DNA from: Toxoplasma gondii ME49
Taxonomy: Eukaryota > Apicomplexa > Conoidasida > Eucoccidiorida > Sarcocystidae
Assembly: GCF_000006565.2 (NCBI RefSeq)
Contig: NC_031476.1
Span: forward strand, 6,294,400-6,358,399
Direction: 5' to 3'
Length of the DNA: 64,000 nucleotides
Part shown: piece by piece, positions 12,301 through 24,497 of the stretch
Layout of the letters: each line of letters starts with the position of its first letter
Position numbering within the stretch: position 1 is the stretch's first letter
The notes under the pieces: model-generated
What the model saw: the letters and a program-made list of their open reading frames with translations, nothing else
Databases searched by the model: none
What the model was told of the DNA's origin: nothing
Program-made: the position numbers and the translations under genes

Positions 12301-15300
12301 GCTTCTCCCCTCGTCCGTCGATGAATCTCGAGCCCCTCCAATCACTGAAATACTCCCAGTTATTCTTCCTCCTTGTGAAGAACCCCGCGTCGAGCTGTCG
12401 CTTGTGACTCCGCTGTCCCAGCGTCCTTGGTCTTCTTGTTCAGCCCACGTGTCGAGGCCTTCAAACCACGGGCGCCGCGTGGAGACGGTGCTTCCTCTCT
12501 TACTTGAAGCTCTGTGGTCGGTTGCTCCCTCTTCATTCTCTCGCCATCTGGTGTCCGTACCTCGTCGAGGGCTCTCTTCGCTGGACGAGGAACCGGCAGG
12601 AAGAGAACGTCGCTTGTCAGAGCCGAGGAACCGTCCCCGACCTCTGCTTCGTCCTTCCGAGTCGCTGTCTTTGTGGGGTCTTGCCATCCTGAGAACCCTC
12701 GCTTGACCTTGCCTGTCTCTGCGTACCGCCGACTGGCTGTCCACGCGGCCTGACTTGACTTCGCTTCCGCTCTCTGCAGGCGCAAAGTGCGAGGGGGAGG
12801 AAATTCTTCTTCTCTCTGGCAACTCTCGCCTTCTCCTCGGCCTTTCTACCTCGGCCTCCGAGTGAGAGGATCCTGTCGTCCGATCCCAGCCGCTCGCCGA
12901 GGCCTCTGAGTCTGACATTCCGAGTCTCTCGGGGCTCTGCTCCTCGTTTGATTCGCTATCCTCTGAGAAAAAAATGTTACCGTGACCGATATCTTTGCAG
13001 CCCCAGCCGGTGTGTGTCGGGAAGGGGCGAGAGGCCGAAGGATGGAGACGAAAGGGCGGAACGCCCCTGCGCGAGTGCGAGGCATCCCTGGACCCTGGAA
13101 GGCGCCGGCCCGTGTCGGAAGACAGGAGGCGAGGCGATGCCGTGAAGGCGCCAAAGTGGAGTGCGTCGCGATACTCGATGGCCGCGATGGAGGCGCGAGC
13201 GAGGTCGAATTTCGTATGCAAATCCGAGGCGGCGAGGTGCAGGAAAAGGTCGGCTGTTAATTTCTCCTGCAGCGCGTCGAGAGGCGAGGAGCCAGCAGCA
13301 GACTGTCCGCCAAAGAGCCGCTCCTGCGTCCTCAGCAGCTGCAAAAGCAGACGCTCCTGCTCGGCTTGCGTCCCCATAAGCTGAAGCAACAGCGCCAGAT
13401 GCTCGGGCAGGCAGTTCACTGTGAGGTGGGCCGCCGGGACGGGCCCAAAGAGTCTTTGGTCTTCGCCCTCTGTCTGCGCGGAGGCCCCAACACCGAACGC
13501 CTCTTCAGCCCCGAAAGGCTCCTGACCACAACCGCTTGCCGCCGCTGGTTTCCCCGAAGGACACCCGCCATCACGCCCGCCACCCCAGCGTGTCGGAATC
13601 TTGGCGAGTCCGCTGCTCGGCGCTACGGGTGCGTGCACGCCCTTCATCTGCGCCTGGAGAGAGACGTGGAGGTGCTGGCGTGGCTGAGAGGAAGGCCCGA
13701 CCGAAGGCCGCAGCTGCTTCGCCTCCGTTCTGGTTAGGATGCGGTCTGCCCACTTCTCCGATCCTGCCGTAGCAGGTTCGGGCGAAACGCCAGGAGATAC
13801 TCCTTTTGTTCTGAAAACCGGGAAATGAGTGGCTGAGCCGCGAGCTCCAGCATGAGTCGTCGCGCCTTCCTGTCCCACCAGCTGGGCAGCCAGAGAAACG
13901 TCGACTTGCGCAATGTGGAGTAGAGGAGGGGAAGAGGATTCACCTCGCTCTTCTCGCGTTCCGCGCCTCCCGGCGTTCGATGTGCTCCAATTGCCCACAT
14001 CTGCACTGGCGCCCAGACGCTGTCGCGTCTCGCGGCCTGCGGTCACCATCGTCGTGCACTGGATGCCTTGCCTAAGGGCCAGGCGCGCTTCCAGGGAGGC
14101 CGTGATCGGAAGCCGGGACCCACATGTCGGCATCGTTGTCCGTGTTTCTGCGTCTCGTCTTCCGTTCGCAGTTCTCTCTTTTCCAAGCTCCCTTCTCGAC
14201 CCAACGTCCCTCGCTTCCTGTCCTCCTTCCCTCGCCGCCTCTCCCGCTCTCCTCTGTCCTCGGTCGTCGATTACGAGCGTCACCGTTCGCCCTTCTACCC
14301 CCGCGCCCCTCTCGACGTCGTCCTCGGCGCATTTGGTCGCTCCTCGGTCACTCGCCACCGGAAGGCCCTGCGAGGGCGAGGGCCATGCAAGTTGCACACG
14401 GACACTCGTGGCGGCCTGGGGGACAGCAAGGCGCAGCAGCGGCACCCCTCGCATTTCAAAGAGGGCCTCAGCTCCAGATGACTGCGAGACGTCGACTAGG
14501 AACGCCTGGGCCACGCGCCGCGCCGAGACCGCAGCCTTCGAAGCCTTTAATGCGAGGCGTCGGGCCTTCTCACGCTGGTTCTCCTCAAGGGCCGCTCGCG
14601 CCCAAGCCATGTTGAACAGCTTGTCTGAGGGGAAGTCAGGTGGCACTGAGCCAGCTCGGAGGGCGGCGCCGACCGACGCCACCGCTGCAGCCGCGACGCG
14701 GGCCTGCCGGCGGGCCCCCAGCAGGTGCGCCTTGAAGACTGCAGTCTCCGTCCGAATGGACGCTTCGAGCCGGCTTGCTTCTGCGGTCGCGGCTGGGCCC
14801 CACAGGCTCTCCAGGAGTCGGAGAGAGACGAGCGTCGCGGCGCATGTCTCCGCGACGCTCGCGCAGCAGCGCACTTGGATGCCGCCGTCGCAGTGCGTCG
14901 CGACTGCCACGATGTCGGCCTCTGAAGTCCCGCGTTCTGGGGTCGCTGAGGCGTGTCGTCCCGCCGAAGGCGCCGCCTTCGCAGCAGAGACAGATGGTCC
15001 CGCAGCAGGTGTGCAGGAAGCCGACAAACCCGTTGCAGTCGTGGCCGAGGAAAGACCAGGCGCTGTCTCCGTATGGTGGCTTCTCTGAGGCTCTGCGACT
15101 CGAGAGACCGACAATTTCGCAGCGGTCTCTGCCCTCGAGAGGGACGGGTCGAGGCGCGCGCCGGTGCGTTTACGGAACCGAAGAACCGCGCGCTGCTGGG
15201 TCATTGCACAGTGGAGAAGGGAAGCCTGGAGGACCCAAGCCGGGGAAGCGTTGACCTCCACGCGTTGGCCTGGCCTGGCATCCTCATCTCCGTCTCGAGA

Positions 15301-18300
15301 GGAGGCCTGGTGCCCACAGGCCTCAGGCGGCGCGTTACCGGTGTCTTCGGCCCTCGGCACGTCTCGGGGTCGCTGCCGGCGCTGGAACAGAGGCCACAGA
15401 GGCAGGGCAGCCGAGGAGACCGTCGCTTGGGAGGAAGACGCCGGAGAGAAAAGAAGCAGACAGAAATCTTTCACCATCACCTGAGTCACAAAAGACGCGC
15501 GTTTGCAGCCGAGCGACATTTTCGGCCTGGAGGCTGCAGATGTCACCTGGGAGCCTCGTTGTGGGAGTGGCGGGGGCCTCAGGCTCGCGTCCGGCGCGCT
15601 GGTCGCGGCGCCTGCACGCGAGATGGAATCCCTGCCGTCGCTGAGTTGACGGGATATTTCCGGCTTCGCCACGCACAGCTGATCGCCGTCGTCCAGCCTC
15701 TTCTCGCTGCAGACTAGAGAACAAGAGGAGACACGAGAGAGAGTAGCCAGGGACTGGGTTGCTTCTCCAAATGCAGCTTTCATGGTTTTCACAGACTCTG
15801 GAGGCTTAGGACCGGCGGGCGCCGCAGGACCTTCCGGGGAGTTCCCGCGTGAAGCCGACGCTGTCGAAGTAGAACAGGGACGAATGAAAGAAGCCGCAGC
15901 TGCTCGTCGAAGGAGAGAGGCGCACCCAGGCATGTTTGAGTCTTGCAAAGCGACGGAGGCGGAGGAGAGCCCGAAGAGTAGCAGCGGGGGACAGACGCGT
16001 GGCCAGATACTTTGTTGAGGGAAGTAAGAGAGAAAGCAGGAGCCGGAAGAGCGAGGGGCGCGCCGAGCCCCCGCTGCCGCGTTGATGGCTTCGACCTCGC
16101 CATTAGAGTCTGTCAGACGAATGCGCGCGACGGCAGCGTGCAGGGCGGGCAGAACCACCAGAGGCGGCAGGAACAGGAAGAGGTCTGCTCCTGTGACGCC
16201 GCCGCTTTCAGAGAAGTGCTCCGTCTGGTCCTCCTCGCAGGTCTTGTGGTCTCCACAGAGAGGCAAAAACGAAGACGACGTCTCAAGGTGCGTCCCAAGG
16301 GCACACGGAGCGAGGACCGCAACGTGGAAGTCCTGAAGGCTCAGCTCGACCGCTGTGGGAAGAGCAAGCGAAGCCGTGGAAGCGAACTGTCGAGCGCTGG
16401 GCCCCCAAGACTGGCCGTCGGGTCCGGGCAAAGACGCCGAAGGCCCACAGGAAGGACCAGGACCTGAAGCGGGGGGCTCTCGACTGCATGTGGGACCTGG
16501 CAGAGGCGAACTGTTTTCTTCAAAGGGGCAGGGGCCCCATGTCGCGTCCTCAGTGGCGCTGGTGGTAGGCGACAGCGAAGACGGAGAAGGAAACTGAGAA
16601 GAACGTGAAGACGAGAGGCCAGACGGATGAACAAGAACAGGGAAGTACGGGGCAGCCACGTCGAAGCTGTGGGGTCGAGGCGCCTCGAGACCCAAGAGGC
16701 TGTGCTGGACCTGCGCGAAGTGACTGTTGTACAGCCACGCGGCGTGCACGGTCCGGAGAATGACAACTGTGCTTTCGGAGACAGACTGGACGAGGTGCGC
16801 GAGAAGCGAGCAAACTTCGCCGCCCGGCAGTCGAGTCGGCGTGAGAGGTGGCGGAGGCAGACAAACCTCGCAGCCGATAATCGACACACAGACCCGCTGC
16901 TGCTCCCACGCGGAAACCACTGGAGACCTCCCTGCAGGCGCAGAGGCGGCCTGCGACGCTGGGCTGCTGGACGCAGAGGCGCCGAAAGACAGGCTGACGT
17001 CTCCGCCACTTTCGGCCGGTGAAGGGTCTCGGGCGGGACAGCCAGCCCCGCCTGCAGACGACAGGGCTCCAGGCGATGCGGGGCCGCGGGATCCGGGAGA
17101 AACGACAGCGGAGCTGGGCAGGTCCAGCACGCTTGCAACAGCGAACATGGACTCCGCAGAGCCCTGAGAACGCAGGGCAGCTCCCGCACTTGGCATGGCC
17201 TTGGCGAGAGTTGACCTTCGGGTATGCGCCAACGGAGACGAAGGCGATAGAAGCAGACGGTGGGGCCTTTCCCCATCTGTAGCCACTACGTCCGGCTGCG
17301 ACTCGCCACATGACGGCGAGGTTACAGAAAACTCGAAAGAAGCGCTGTTCTCGCGAGAAGGCAACCCGGTGGGGAACGGCCCCGACCTGAAGCCAGGAGG
17401 CCCCTGTCCACGTCCGCTCGCGGCCTGGCCCTCCGGCGAGGGATCTGGATGCGAGTGGGCAAACTCTGCAGGCGTCTTGACCTTCACGCAGACGCGTACC
17501 GTCGCGCAATGGAGAAGCGGAGGGAGTGGGAGAGGCACAAATGCCAGGCAAGGAGACACGTCGGCTAGCGGCGGCAGCGCGGCAAAAGGCGGCAAAGTGC
17601 TACTACGGCGCCCCGCAGCGGGAGACCGCGACGAAGCGTCGCTGTACATGTCACAGGAATCGTCTCCTGAGAGCTCGAGCCCGAGGCTCGGTGTAGACGG
17701 CTTCCCCGGGACCTGCGTCTCTGACCCTGTGGCCCAAGAGGTCCCCACTCCCCTCCGCGCGAAGGTCCGCTGGGTCGGTGCCACGAAACGGCCTCGCTGC
17801 GGAGGCGGGGCCTGTGAAGACGAAAGAGATACGAAGCGAATACGCGGCGCACTGAGCGCCACATCTACTCGGGGACGAATCGCAGGCGGAGACGCAGAGA
17901 CCACTGAAGAAGGCGAGGTTGAAGAATCCAGCCGCGGGGCAGGAGAAGCCTCAGCTAGCGACGAGGAAGGACGAAGGGCCGAAGAGGACGCCGGAGACAC
18001 AGGGTCGAAAGGCTGAATGTTGATGAGGAGGCGCTCTGTCGAGAGAGCCAAATTGGAGGTGAGAAGGAGGTCCACGTCGCACATGCGAATCGAAATTCGC
18101 GGCTCCACGCTACTGGCTACCGGAACGTCCTGAAGGCAACACAGAGCAGGCAAATCGACACCTCAAACGCCACGTGTGCACTTGCCACATGAGTTAAAAG
18201 GGGTCACCAAAACAAAAACTGAGAAGGCCTCGCTCTTTAGAACTTGAGGCATCCAGGAAATCGAGAAGACGGCGAACCCTGTCGCCCGCCACGCGAGATC

Positions 18301-21300
18301 GGCGGGAGCGTGGCGAGCCGGACACACTTCACTGAGTCTCAAAAAAGCGAGAGAACGAGACACGCATCTCCATTCGCGAAAAGCATGTCCTCTTTAGAAA
18401 CCCCTCAAACAAGTCACAAGCACAATAGACCATGGTAACTGAAATCCCGAAGCAAGTACAAGATCCACACAAACGACGAGTGTCACGACTTGGGCATGGC
18501 GCAACTCCGCATCGTCCCTAGCTGTGGCCTCTTCCTTCTCAGCAGACACAGGAATCTATTCAGATGGTTTGCTGGCATAGAAATAAAACAGGAGACAGAG
18601 CCTCCCTTTAGACCTGGGAAACCTCGTGCGTCTTGAGGGCAAACCCTCTCCCTTTGACGTCTGCTGCTATCGCGAGTGTGCCCCTCCAGCTTCCTCACCG
18701 CCTTCAGTTTCGCGAGGCGATGCGCCATCATGTCGGACTGAGCAGCGCTGAGGAAGCTCTGGAACGGCAGAAGAAAGTCCTCGCACACGCGCGCTCGAAG
18801 CGAGCTGATCTCGATGGACACATCCGGCGTAGCGAAGGGGAGACAAAGGAGCAAAGCCGCGCACTCTGCAGCGACGCAAACGCCGTCTGCGGCAAGGCCT
18901 AGGTCCGACTTCAGTTCGGGGGAGAGCGAGGTCTTACACGTAGGTGGTCTTGCAACTGGAGAATCGGCAATCCTCGCCTGAGAAGTGACGGTCCGAGCTA
19001 GACGACCCGGAAAGAGGTACGGTAGAAACGTTGCTGCTGCCTCGCTGTCCGGCTCTCGGCTCCGCACGCTTCCCCGCGCCTCACCAGAAAGATCCGGACT
19101 CGGCAGTTGTGCTTTTGTCGCCCTGAGTCCCTGCCCCAGAGACTGTTCCCTCCCACTCGCCGCACTGGCGTCGCCTGCCGCGCTCTTCTTCGACGCTCCT
19201 TCCGCGTTCGCGCTCGGCTGCGGCCCAGACACAGGCAAGTCGAGAAGCGCCGGGGCCACCCGCAGAGGCAGGATCGCCACCGCCGTTGACTCCGCCACAT
19301 CTGAGGAGTGAACCACGAGGACGTTGCTGACAAGACGAGCGATAGCAGCTCGGGATCGGGACGCGTTTCCCTCGGGGTTCTTTCTCGTGTTTTCCCCTTC
19401 GCGATTGCCTTTGTCTTCGCCCGTCGAGTTAGTAGAGTCGTCGCTGTCTTCTCGCGCCTCAGAGGCCCGCGGAGACTCTGCGAACGCCAGCGACGACAGG
19501 GACGCGAAGGGCGAGGCAGGCGGGAGCGGCGTGACTGGCGAGAAGACGCAAATGTTAAAAAAGCGCGCGTGGAAGCAATTCGCACATCGGGCTTCGAAGG
19601 CAGACAAATCTTCTTCGGCCTCGAGCAAAGTGTCAAGGGGTTTCTCGCTCGATACCGGGGTTGCGAAAGAAGCAACGGGGTGCATGAACGGCCTCCGGAG
19701 TTCCCTCGACTCTTCGTCTTCTTCAGAGGTCTCCTGGGCGCTGGTGAGAGTGCCTGTGTCTTCTCCGCTGTCGGTTCTCTGCGCCCTGTCTGTTCTCTCT
19801 CCCGTCGCTTCTCCTGTCTCCTCTGTCGTCACCTGCTCCCCCGCGCCTCGCTCCCCGCGGAGGTGCGCAGGGTCTTGCCGACATTCTTCGTGAGACTTGC
19901 CTCGCCGCTGATCTCCCGAAGGCACAGCCCTGCTCTCGGGTTCAACGCGCCCAGACACAGGCGCGGCTTTGCGCGGGCCCCCGCTTACATCCTGCGTTGG
20001 GACAGACGCGGACAAAGCGGCCATCTTCTCAAGTTTCTCATCGGCTGTTTGCTTTTGCAGTTTCCAAATGGTCTTCAGATGCAAGATGAGCATCAACCAG
20101 TAGAGGAGGCCCTTCTCCACCCACAGAAGCCACGCAGCGGCCGCAGTCACTCGCACGCTCTGTCGCCACCGAGGCAGCTTCTGGCAGCTTCCCACGACGT
20201 GCACACTCGCGAGCTCTCCGACGACTTGGACCACCACTTTCCGGTCTCGCCTCACGGCGCCATGCAGCGTCACAGGTGGAGGCGACGGGCCCTCGGGGCC
20301 CCTCAACGGAGGCCTCGGCGTCTCCCCCGGCTCCACGGCCGGCGCCGGTTCGACGACCACCTCCGACGCCTGGCGAGGGAGATGCGCTGCACTGTCTGCT
20401 GTCGGGCTCCTCGTGGAGGCGGGTATTGAGTTGCATTTCGCTTCTCTAACCTCCGGTGTTTCTTCAAACTCGAGGGGCAGGGGAAGGACAGGTGCAGCGG
20501 GCACTTCCAGCGATGCATGGGAGAGTCGGGCGTAGGGGGTCCCGACTGCAAATCGAAAGCGAGTTCGCGCGACGATTCTCGGCTCGCTTTTTGGTTTTTG
20601 GCGCCTCCCAGATCGATCTTTTCTCTTCGCATGCACTGCGTCGTCGTCTTCGCGCTCGCGAGCCGAGAAATGCAGGGGATTTGGACATCCCTGGAGAGCA
20701 GAGCGCCCCTGGGATGAGGCCTCGGTGAGCTCTCCCAGTGGCCTGTCGTCCCCCGCGCCTTGTGTGTGGAGCAGAGAGTGGAGGCCCCCCCAGAACCTGC
20801 GCGAACCGTGCCGCTCCAATGTGCGCAGGCGCCCGTTCGCATGTTTGCCCCAGTAAGCTTGGCGCTCGTCCTCTTTTTGCTGCTGGAGGAGCGCGCGGGG
20901 CCGGAGAAGCACGAGGGCCGTCTCGATGTCGAGCCTGACGGCGACCTGAGCGGCATCAAGCAAGAGGCCCGAGGCCGAGGACCGTTCAAATACGTGAACT
21001 GCGACGCGCGAAATCGTCGCTGTGATCGGAACTTCTTCGGTCACGAGCTCAATTTCTTCCTTCGCGTCTGGATCTCCATCGGGGGGCGAGGGGCAGTCCG
21101 CAGGCCCCGCCGGAAGCACTCGCGTCGGGTTCTGTGCCGCGATCTCCTCGCCGGGGGCGGGACGGTGGCAGAGCGCACGGAGCCGCGCCGCGTAGGCGAA
21201 GGCCCAGTAGAGGTGGAAGAGGCGCCCGAGCTGGTTCAGCGGGAGATTCACCAGCAAGTCCGAGGCCAGCTCGACGTCGACCGTGCGCACAAAGCAAAGC

Positions 21301-24300
21301 TTGCCGGGCCGCCTCTGCGTCTGGGGGTGGTCCGCAACGCTGCGTTGAAGCAAGTGCGCCACGCCGCCGGTTCTGCAGAGCTCCGACAGTTGCGTCGTGG
21401 AGGTTGGTAGCGACAGCTGAGGCGACGCTGTCCCGCAGCTCGAGATGGCCGTGTCAAAGAACATGCGAATGCCCAGAGACGTAGTCACGAACAGCGGCGG
21501 CAGCAGCGTCGAGGCAGTGGCCACGGCGTCGCCTAGTGCTCGGCACAGAGGAGATGTAGAGACGGTCGCAGGGACGGGCGGAGCCGGCCGGAAGGACGAA
21601 TCAGACATAGAAGGAGACACAGAACGAGAGACAGAGTCGAGAGGCACACTTGGTGGTGGGAACGTAGGGTGGAAGGTGGCCGCGCTTCCCGCTTCTGGAC
21701 TAGACAGCGAAGACGGAGGCACGAGACACGTACAAGCTGCAGAAAAGTGCGGATTTTCTGGCGCCAGTTTGGTGTCAGGACCCGGTGACGGGCCCGCTAG
21801 AGCCGGAGACGGCGATGCGCCGAAGCGCTCAGTATAGAACGAAAGAAAAGAACCAACGTAGCCGAGGCCGGGGGACGTTTCGGCTGGCACAACGATGTCC
21901 TGAGCAGTGTCTTTCTCACGCATGTGTCGAGCATCTGCCACTTTCCTCCGGGCTCGCGCGCTGTCTTGGCAAGTCGTCTTCTCGCCTGTCTCTTCGGCGT
22001 CGGAAGGGGACGCAGAAACGGCCGCGAGAAACCGAGGCAGCGGATTCACGCACTGAGTCACATCCAGCGGCAGGATCCGGTGGAGATCCGCCGACGGGTG
22101 GAGCACATGCAAAGCCAGTCTCCTCTTCACAGCGACGTCGACAAGCAGGGACGCGAACTTGCCGCCCGGCAGAACCTGCAGATCTTCAATGACGACTATG
22201 AAGCACGCGGAAATCCACGCACGCGACTCCGCGGCGGGCCCGGAAGAGAGAACGTTTGCGGGCGAAGCTGCATTCCACGTGCCGGGGGCCGTGGTGGCCC
22301 GTTCTTCGGCGCGAATCCTCGAGCCTGTCTCCTTGGAACTGTCTCCGTGGGACGCCGAAAGTGCCGGGGCGCAGTTCGGAGCGGGCTTCGCCATCCCTGC
22401 CCGCACCCGCAAACGAGGAGCCCCGGCTACCTCAGTTCCCGATGTCTCGCTGCGCGCCTTCCGCTTCGCCCTTGCAGCCTTGGCGCGGACAGAAGGCGCG
22501 AAGACAACTCGCTGACTCAAATGGAGGTTTTCCTCATGTGCGTGTTGCCACCGCTCGCGGTTCTCGTCGGAGTCGCTGTAAGACGCAGTTAGCAAGACGC
22601 TAAGGTACAGCCGGTAGACCCGGAAGGCGCACGAACGGGCTGCCAGGTGGACCGTGCAGAGGAATAGAACGGACTGGAAGAGACTTGCTCGCGGGGCGGG
22701 GGCGCGAGCAGCTGATGCCTCGTAGTCTGGACGCTTCGAAGGCGACGTGGGTGGAGAAGCTGAGCCCGGCAGCGCCGCTGAAGAGGCTGGAGAAAGGGGG
22801 GAAGGGCGCGAAGCTCCCAAGGGCCTTGCAGGTGTCTCCTGTCCAATGACGCCGAAGGAGGGAGCGTGTGAGTCTCTGTTCGCGCCTGCTTTCTTCTGTC
22901 CCGCCCGCGTCGCCTCCAGCTCCAGCGACGCCCCTCGCGGCGTGGGCCCGGAGACTCGGTCGCTCTTTCTCGGCGAAAAGAGGAGATGCACGCCGTCTGC
23001 CCGAGACCTAACGGGTTCCAGAGCCAAGAACGAATTCTCTTCGTACGACATGCAACGCTGAGGCCGTCTCGAAGCTGCGGGCCTCTTGTCTCCACTTGGG
23101 TTTTCGCCACCGCTCGCCAGGGTAGCTTGTCGCCCTGAAGCCCCCAAGGAGCTGTGTGCATGCAGTGCTTCCCGTAATCCACTCGACGCAGACCGCGGGG
23201 GAGACGAAACGAACGGACTCGGCCCCGTAGACTCAGGCACAAGAGCGATGCCACAGGCTGCACTCTCCTCTGTGGCACGCGCGAGAACCTCTGTTCCCGC
23301 CGGGCCTTCCGCCTTTGTCTCCATGTGTTCTCCAGCATCTCCCGAGCCTGCAGTCCCGCCTTGCCAGGTCTCCTCTCGAGGCGCTCCGCGGACCTCTGCG
23401 CCCGAGACCCGCGGGGCCGCGCCGTCCAGCTCCGGCCTTGAGTATCCAGTCAGACTGACATGCACGCCCACGCTGCTGCACTCGAGCAGCAATCGAAGCG
23501 TTTTGCGCTGCTCTGAAGGTTCCCCAAAGCGATCCGAAGGGTCCCCCTGACCTGGGCGTGGACACCCATTTTCAACAGAATGCTGAGTCGCGCCTGCAGG
23601 TGCAGACTTGGCTGCGGAAGCGGGCGCTGAACCGTCCTCTTCCGCAACATGTCGAGCGCTTTTCAGGCGTGCGACCACATAAGACAATCCGAGAGAGGCG
23701 AAGAGCCATGGCGGCAGCAAAGGGAGAACAGAGGCTGCTTGGAAACCGAGGCGTCGGACAAATCGGCGCAGCAGCGGACCAAGTCGCCGCACGAGGCCCT
23801 CTGCTCGGTCACGCGCCGTCTCTTCGTCCCCGTCGCCAGAGGCCGTCTCGGAGACGGGAATGGACCGCAGACGAAGTCGAACGTCGTCCACGTCGATGCG
23901 GGCGACCGGGAGGAACGTGTGGCGGGTAGGCAGCGTCGCCCTTTGCGGTTCAGCGAGGTCGCCTGGCTTGTCGCGGGGTGGCTGTGCCTGTGGCTCTGCC
24001 ACGGGCCCTGGGGAGGCGGCCGACGGCGGATGCGGCGGAGAAAGCGGCTCTTCAGAGATGCATTTCCCCTGCTCAAGCAGCAAGGAGATGTCTGCGAAGT
24101 GGAGAGGACCTGCGTACCGGATGGAGACGACGGTGAGGAACCAGTCGTCCTTGTCATCCAGATGGTTTAGGGCAGCTTCTGAAAGCGGTGGACCAGCTGT
24201 ATACACGTTTCCAACGAGGCGAGTGGCGCTATGCGGCTCGGAAGCATCTGGAGACCGCGAGGCCCCTTCCCCTGTGAGCTCCGACGCCGTCACGCGTCGC

Positions 24301-24497
24301 TGAGCAGAAGCTTGCGCACTTTGGACGACATAGACGAGTCTGCGTTTTGCGCTCTTGGACAGCGGAAAACGGCGGACGAAGGCGGGAAGCAGGAGAGACA
24401 GAAGAATGGGAAGGACGAGGACGACGGCGAAGAACAGAAAGAGAAGGACATGCAGCAACCCCAGCAGTGTCATGGTGTCCCGGTGGCCGAGGCGCAT
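348..24497 (-). CDS. Giant bridge-like lipid transfer protein, BLTP2/FMP27/SABRE-like (7 exons, about 7303 aa)
   Basis: Exons read on the minus strand: 24497-18699, 18129-9175, 8693-5220, 4841-2364, 2032-1604, 1211-483 and 395-348. All six introns are GT-AG and phase 0, so the frame stays open throughout. Residues about 9-38 are strongly hydrophobic, fitting an ER membrane anchor as in BLTP2/Fmp27. Exon 6 starts with a segment ending LVEQLYGFFFP and ends with IRHVRISPIVALVRYRG and NLNDVLLEFKPF, which match the conserved C-terminal part of the family; exon 3 has AEFFDMHN followed by a Ser-rich stretch. Known relatives are rod-like proteins with a hydrophobic groove that carry lipid between the ER and the plasma membrane or mitochondria. 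This protein is roughly three times longer, because conserved blocks are separated by long Ser/Pro/Ala/Arg-rich insertions. The start could also be Met9 (24473). The last exon is the least certain. The family call is my inference from a few motifs. Confidence 0.68.
5101..5160. repeat. AT-rich imperfect microsatellite in intron 3 of the giant gene
   Basis: Imperfect TA/CATA repeats (gtatatatatccatatatatg and catatatgcatatattt) lie in the 378-base intron at 4842-5219. Confidence 0.65.

Noticed and set aside
13913..15088. 391-codon plus-strand open frame
   Set aside because: Antisense shadow of the very long second exon of the giant gene; low-complexity Arg/Ser/Ala composition only.
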